Shown here: positions 24,056 to 26,524 of the stretch, piece by piece
Numbering within the stretch: position 1 is the stretch's first letter
Layout: the number at the start of each line of letters is the position of its first letter
NCBI GenBank assembly: GCA_964542875.1
Contig: CAZIWA010000076.1
Span: forward strand, 1-26,524
Length of the DNA stretch: 26,524 bases
Direction: 5' to 3'
DNA from: CAZGOM01 sp964542875
GTDB lineage: Bacteria; Planctomycetota; Phycisphaerae; Phycisphaerales; Phycisphaeraceae
Made by a program: the position numbers and the translations under genes
Notes under the pieces: generated by a model
Databases searched by the model: none
Seen by the model: only the letters and a program-made list of their open reading frames with translations
What the model was told of the DNA's origin: nothing

Positions 24056-24104
24056 CTCACCCTAACCCTCTCCCAAAGAGAGAGGGGACCGGAGCCGGGG
24101 TGGA
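24056..24104. repeat. Dispersed intergenic repeat of the CCCTAACCCTCTCCC...GAGAGGGG type
   Basis: Contains an imperfect hairpin with arms CCCTCTC (24066-24072) and GAGAGGG (24080-24086). Its translation in one frame reads LTLTLSQRERGPEPG, a string met as a spurious ORF extension in many bacterial genomes with this repeat. It lies immediately upstream of the uspA-like promoter. Confidence 0.6.
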
Positions 24105-24106
24105 GG

Positions 24107-24136
24107 TTGTCCACGGCGGGAGCGGTTTCGTATATA
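24107..24136 (+). promoter_or_regulatory. Promoter of the universal stress protein gene
   Basis: TTGTCC (24107-24112), an 18-bp spacer and TATATA (24131-24136). Transcription would begin near 24143, which places the ATG at 24143 at the very 5' end of the RNA and supports the TTG at 24173 as the true start. Confidence 0.5.
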
Positions 24137-24172
24137 TTAGGCATGTTCTTTTGTGGAGCCGTGGAGACAGCC

Positions 24173-24598
24173 TTGGCAAAAAGCAAGCTATTGATAGCGG
24201 TCAGCTCACCCTGGGCCGCGGAGAAGTTGACGAATCCCATCGCGGATCTGGCGCGAAGGCTGGATGGCGATGTGATTGTGGCGCATGTGGCGCAGTTCAC
24301 GGATGACGATGAAAATGAGTCGGAAGCACGGCAGCGCGGCGAACAGACGCTGAAACTGATGACCGACAGCCTGGTGAAGGCCGGCGTGCACGCGGAGGGC
24401 GTCATGCTGTTTGCGGATGACATTCCCAAGGCGATTTTGAACACCGCCAAGAGCCGGGGATGCACGATGATCATCCTGGGATTGACGGGCAAAGGCGTAT
24501 TTAAACGGCTGATCGCCGGGGACGTGCCGGGGAACCTGATCCGGATGTCTGACCTGCCTGTGCTGCTTTGCCCGGCGAACTGGCAGGGGCAGCTTTAG
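24173..24598 (+). CDS. Universal stress protein (UspA family)
   Basis: A 141-aa single Usp domain: AKSKLLIAVSSPWAAEKL, DGDVIVAHVAQFTDD, the long helix EARQRGEQTLKLMTDSLVKA, then GVMLFADDIPKAIL and MIILGLTGKGVFKRL. The ATP-binding motif G2xG9xG(S/T) is nearly kept as GLTG-(9)-GD, with Asp where Ser/Thr is usual, so nucleotide binding is uncertain. The start TTG 24173 is chosen for GGAG 6 nt upstream and the promoter position; an ATG at 24143 in frame would be leaderless, and the longer frame to 24047 reads through the dispersed repeat. Usp proteins support survival under stress and starvation. Divergent from the AAA+ ATPase gene. Confidence 0.87.
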   Translation: MAKSKLLIAVSSPWAAEKLTNPIADLARRLDGDVIVAHVAQFTDDDENESEARQRGEQTLKLMTDSLVKAGVHAEGVMLFADDIPKAILNTAKSRGCTMIILGLTGKGVFKRLIAGDVPGNLIRMSDLPVLLCPANWQGQL

Positions 24599-24604
24599 GA
24601 AGAA

Positions 24605-24634
24605 GGGTCTGGGGGGCGGGGTCTGGGGTCTGGG
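24605..24634 (+). repeat. G-rich GGGTCT-type repeat, possible G-quadruplex (downstream of uspA-like gene)
   Basis: Five G-tracts of 3-6 with short loops (GGGTCTGGGGGGCGGGG then TCTGGGGTCTGGG). Matches the motif at 23978-24006. Confidence 0.6.
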
Positions 24635-24660
24635 CAGAGGGATTTTAGAGGGGGTAGGTA

Positions 24661-24735
24661 CGGAATTTTTGGCTGGGGTTAAGGGGATAAGAAGATCGGA
24701 TTTATTACATGATTTACAAGATGAATTAAGATCTA
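24661..24735. repeat. Dispersed intergenic repeat upstream of bioA
   Basis: Starts CGGAATTTTTGGCTGGGGTT and continues into a TTTACAAGATGAATTAAGAT-type stretch. The first 36 bp match 26466-26500 with few differences. It lies in the 343-bp gap between the stress-protein gene and bioA, which otherwise shows only a possible TAGAAT -10 (24886-24891) without a good -35. Confidence 0.6.
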
Positions 24736-24941
24736 CATGCTTGGTTTTCGGCGGGCGGGGGCGGGATGTGTTTTTTTGACCCTGATTAAGCGGATTGGGG
24801 ATTAAATGTGTGGTGCGGGGGGATTTTAGCTGCGTGGGGTTTGGAATTTTTTGATGCTTTTTCCGTGCGGGTGGGTGGTTTTCATTAGAATTGGCGTTTT
24901 GCCCTGGCCCTGGAACCTCCTAAAACCCCAGACCTTATCCC

Positions 24942-26453
24942 ATGAGCGATACGAAGCGGTTGATTGAACTGGACAAAGCGCATGTTTGGCATCCGTTTAC
25001 GCCCATGAAGCAGTGGCGCGAGAACGAGCAGCTTGTGATCGAGGCCGGGGAAGGGGCGTACCTGATCGATACCGAGGGGCGAAGGTACATCGACGGGGTT
25101 TCCAGCCTGTGGTGCAATGTGCTGGGGCATCGGGTGCCGGAGATCGACCGGGCGATTGTCGCGCAGCTAGGGAAGATTGCGCATTCCACATTGCTGGGGC
25201 TGGGGAATGTGCCTTCGATCGAATTGGCGCAGCGGCTGGTGAGGATCGCGCCGGGAGGAAGCGGATGCAAGACAGGCAATGGCGAGGGCGTGAGGCCGGG
25301 ACACAACACGGCATCGGGTTGTGCTGTGCCGTTCGGAGTTGGGAAGCGGCTCAATAAGGTGTTTTATTCGGACTCCGGGGCGACGGCGGTGGAGGTGGCC
25401 TTCAAGATGGCGGCGGGGTATTGGCACCACAAGGGGAAGGCTAAGAAGACGGGGTTCATCGGGCTGGCGGGGGCGTATCACGGGGATACGGTGGGCGCGA
25501 TGAGCGTGGGGTACAGCGAACTGTTTCATAAACCGTTTTTATCGATGGTGTTTCCGGTGATGTCGGCGCCGGTGCCGGACCCGGTACGCGCGGGGGAAGA
25601 GGACTGGGCGCTGTACAAGCCGGGGATGGGCGCGGGACACATGTGGCCCAGCGAAAGCAAGCCGCTGAACGATGCGCTGATGAAGCGGTGCCTGGCGGCG
25701 TTTGAAAAGATGCTGGCAGAACACGCGGAGACGACGGCGGCGGTGGTGATCGAACCGGTGATGCAAGGCGCGGCGGGCATGGTGTGCCAGCCGGCCGGGT
25801 TTGTGAAAGCGGTGGCAGACCTGGCGCGCAAGTACGGGGTGCTGCTGATCGCCGATGAGGTGGCGGTGGGGTTTGGGCGCACGGGGACGCTTTTTGCGTG
25901 CGAGCAAGATGGCGTAACGCCTGACATCCTGTGCGTGGCCAAGGGGATCACCGGCGGGTATCTGCCGCTTGCGGCGACACTGGCGACGGACGAGGTGGAA
26001 GGGGCGTTCGCGGGGGAACTGTCTGAGCGCAAGACGCTGTTTCACGGGCATACGTACACGGGGAACCCGCTTGCCGCGGCGGCGGCGAATGCGACGATCG
26101 ATTTGATTGAATCGTCCGGGATGATCGCGCATTCACGGGTGTCGGCGAGGATGATCGCAGACCGGCTGACGGTGCTGCGCGATGCGGAGCGGTTTGGGCA
26201 TGTGATCGATGTGCGGCAGCGCGGGGTGATGGTGGGGATCGAGCTTGGGATGAACCGGGGCGCGCGCGAGCCATTTGACTTCGCCAAGCGGACGGGGGCG
26301 ATGGTGTGCATGCGGATGCGGGCCAAGGGATTGATCATCCGGCCGCTGGGGGATGTGCTGGTGCTGATGCCGGCGCCGGGGATGGCGCATGATGTGCTGG
26401 GGCGGATGCTGGATGTGGTGGTGGAGACGGTGGCGGAGGCGAGGTTGGGGTGA
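24942..26453 (+). CDS. bioA: Adenosylmethionine-8-amino-7-oxononanoate aminotransferase, with an in-frame insert
   Basis: BioA converts KAPA to DAPA in biotin synthesis, using S-adenosylmethionine as amino donor and PLP as cofactor. The BioA-type start VWHPFTPMKQW is present, with SLWCNVLGHRVPEID, FYSDSGATAVEVAFKMA, the AYHGDT motif (Tyr179), IADEVAVGFGRTG (Asp305, PLP ring nitrogen) and VAKGITGGYLPLAATL with Lys334 as the Schiff-base lysine. HTYTGNPLAAAAA follows. Length is 503 aa, about 60-70 more than usual. Part of the excess is residues 106-136 (GSGCKTGNGEGVRPGHNTAS then GCAVPFGVGKR), inserted where the family normally runs from the APGG turn straight into the N-V-FYSDSG strand. No Shine-Dalgarno is visible. 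No other bio gene is in the window. Confidence 0.93.
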   Translation: MSDTKRLIELDKAHVWHPFTPMKQWRENEQLVIEAGEGAYLIDTEGRRYIDGVSSLWCNVLGHRVPEIDRAIVAQLGKIAHSTLLGLGNVPSIELAQRLVRIAPGGSGCKTGNGEGVRPGHNTASGCAVPFGVGKRLNKVFYSDSGATAVEVAFKMAAGYWHHKGKAKKTGFIGLAGAYHGDTVGAMSVGYSELFHKPFLSMVFPVMSAPVPDPVRAGEEDWALYKPGMGAGHMWPSESKPLNDALMKRCLAAFEKMLAEHAETTAAVVIEPVMQGAAGMVCQPAGFVKAVADLARKYGVLLIADEVAVGFGRTGTLFACEQDGVTPDILCVAKGITGGYLPLAATLATDEVEGAFAGELSERKTLFHGHTYTGNPLAAAAANATIDLIESSGMIAHSRVSARMIADRLTVLRDAERFGHVIDVRQRGVMVGIELGMNRGAREPFDFAKRTGAMVCMRMRAKGLIIRPLGDVLVLMPAPGMAHDVLGRMLDVVVETVAEARLG

Positions 26454-26465
26454 GAAGAGGGAGAG

Positions 26466-26524
26466 CGGAATTTTTGACTGGGATTAAGAGGATTGAAGAT
26501 GATTAAGAGGATGGAAGAGCGGAT
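26466..26524. repeat. Dispersed intergenic repeat downstream of bioA (continues past the window)
   Basis: CGGAATTTTTGACTGGGATT followed by GATTAAGAGGATTGAAGAT-type units. Same family as the repeat at 24661-24735; the two copies bracket bioA in the same orientation. Confidence 0.6.

Noticed and set aside
24047..24172. Longer N-terminus for the universal stress protein
   Set aside because: It reads through a dispersed repeat and the promoter; the TTG at 24173 has the ribosome-binding site.

Overview
This window looks like a chromosomal segment of a planctomycete, most likely class Phycisphaerae. The pointers are a pseudopilin-like protein with an FTLVE N-terminus and a late DGH motif, a membrane protein ending in a CxxCGYDLRG...CPECG zinc ribbon, a very large secreted NHL/CBM9-like protein, a GH20-like glycosidase, and lipid A biosynthesis (lpxB). 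This is inference from protein style; no 16S or other marker lies in the window. No tRNA, rRNA, CRISPR array or insertion sequence was seen.

Layout. 1-2922: the 5' part of rpoB (minus strand, running off the window) diverges from lpxB. 2946-3845: a pseudopilin with a strong promoter whose -10 lies inside a perfect palindrome. 3980-7587: a minus-strand three-gene cluster with a LURP-one-related protein, a 127-aa protein with a ubiquitin/MoaD-like C-terminal half ending in Gly-Gly, and an 867-aa DUF4132-type protein. 7717-8599: a membrane/zinc-ribbon gene broken by a single-base frameshift in a T6 run. 8592-9675: a macro-domain protein and an endonuclease V homologue, divergent around a perfect inverted repeat. 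9705-13979: a 1424-aa secreted beta-propeller/CBM9-like protein. 13960-18197: an SGNH hydrolase, an XRE regulator and a GH20-like glycosidase. 18198-22512: an AT-richer accessory stretch with two small ORFs behind a promoter/palindrome, a 734-aa papain/C39-like cysteine peptidase candidate, a 120-aa unknown, and a near-identical tandem pair of 158-bp repeats. 22520-24598: a ChlI/MoxR-like AAA+ ATPase divergent from a universal stress protein. 24942-26453: bioA, with an apparent in-frame insertion, flanked by copies of a dispersed intergenic repeat.

How the genes work together. Housekeeping genes (rpoB, lpxB, bioA, uspA-like) are interleaved with accessory genes. The most interesting unit is the LURP-one / Gly-Gly beta-grasp / DUF4132 cluster: a small ubiquitin-like protein with an exposed diglycine tail sits 29 bp upstream of a large protein of unknown function, with no E1, E2 or JAB protease gene nearby. 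The second is the accessory stretch with the cysteine-peptidase-like protein. Several intergenic gaps hold promoter-overlapping palindromes, suggesting locally regulated units.
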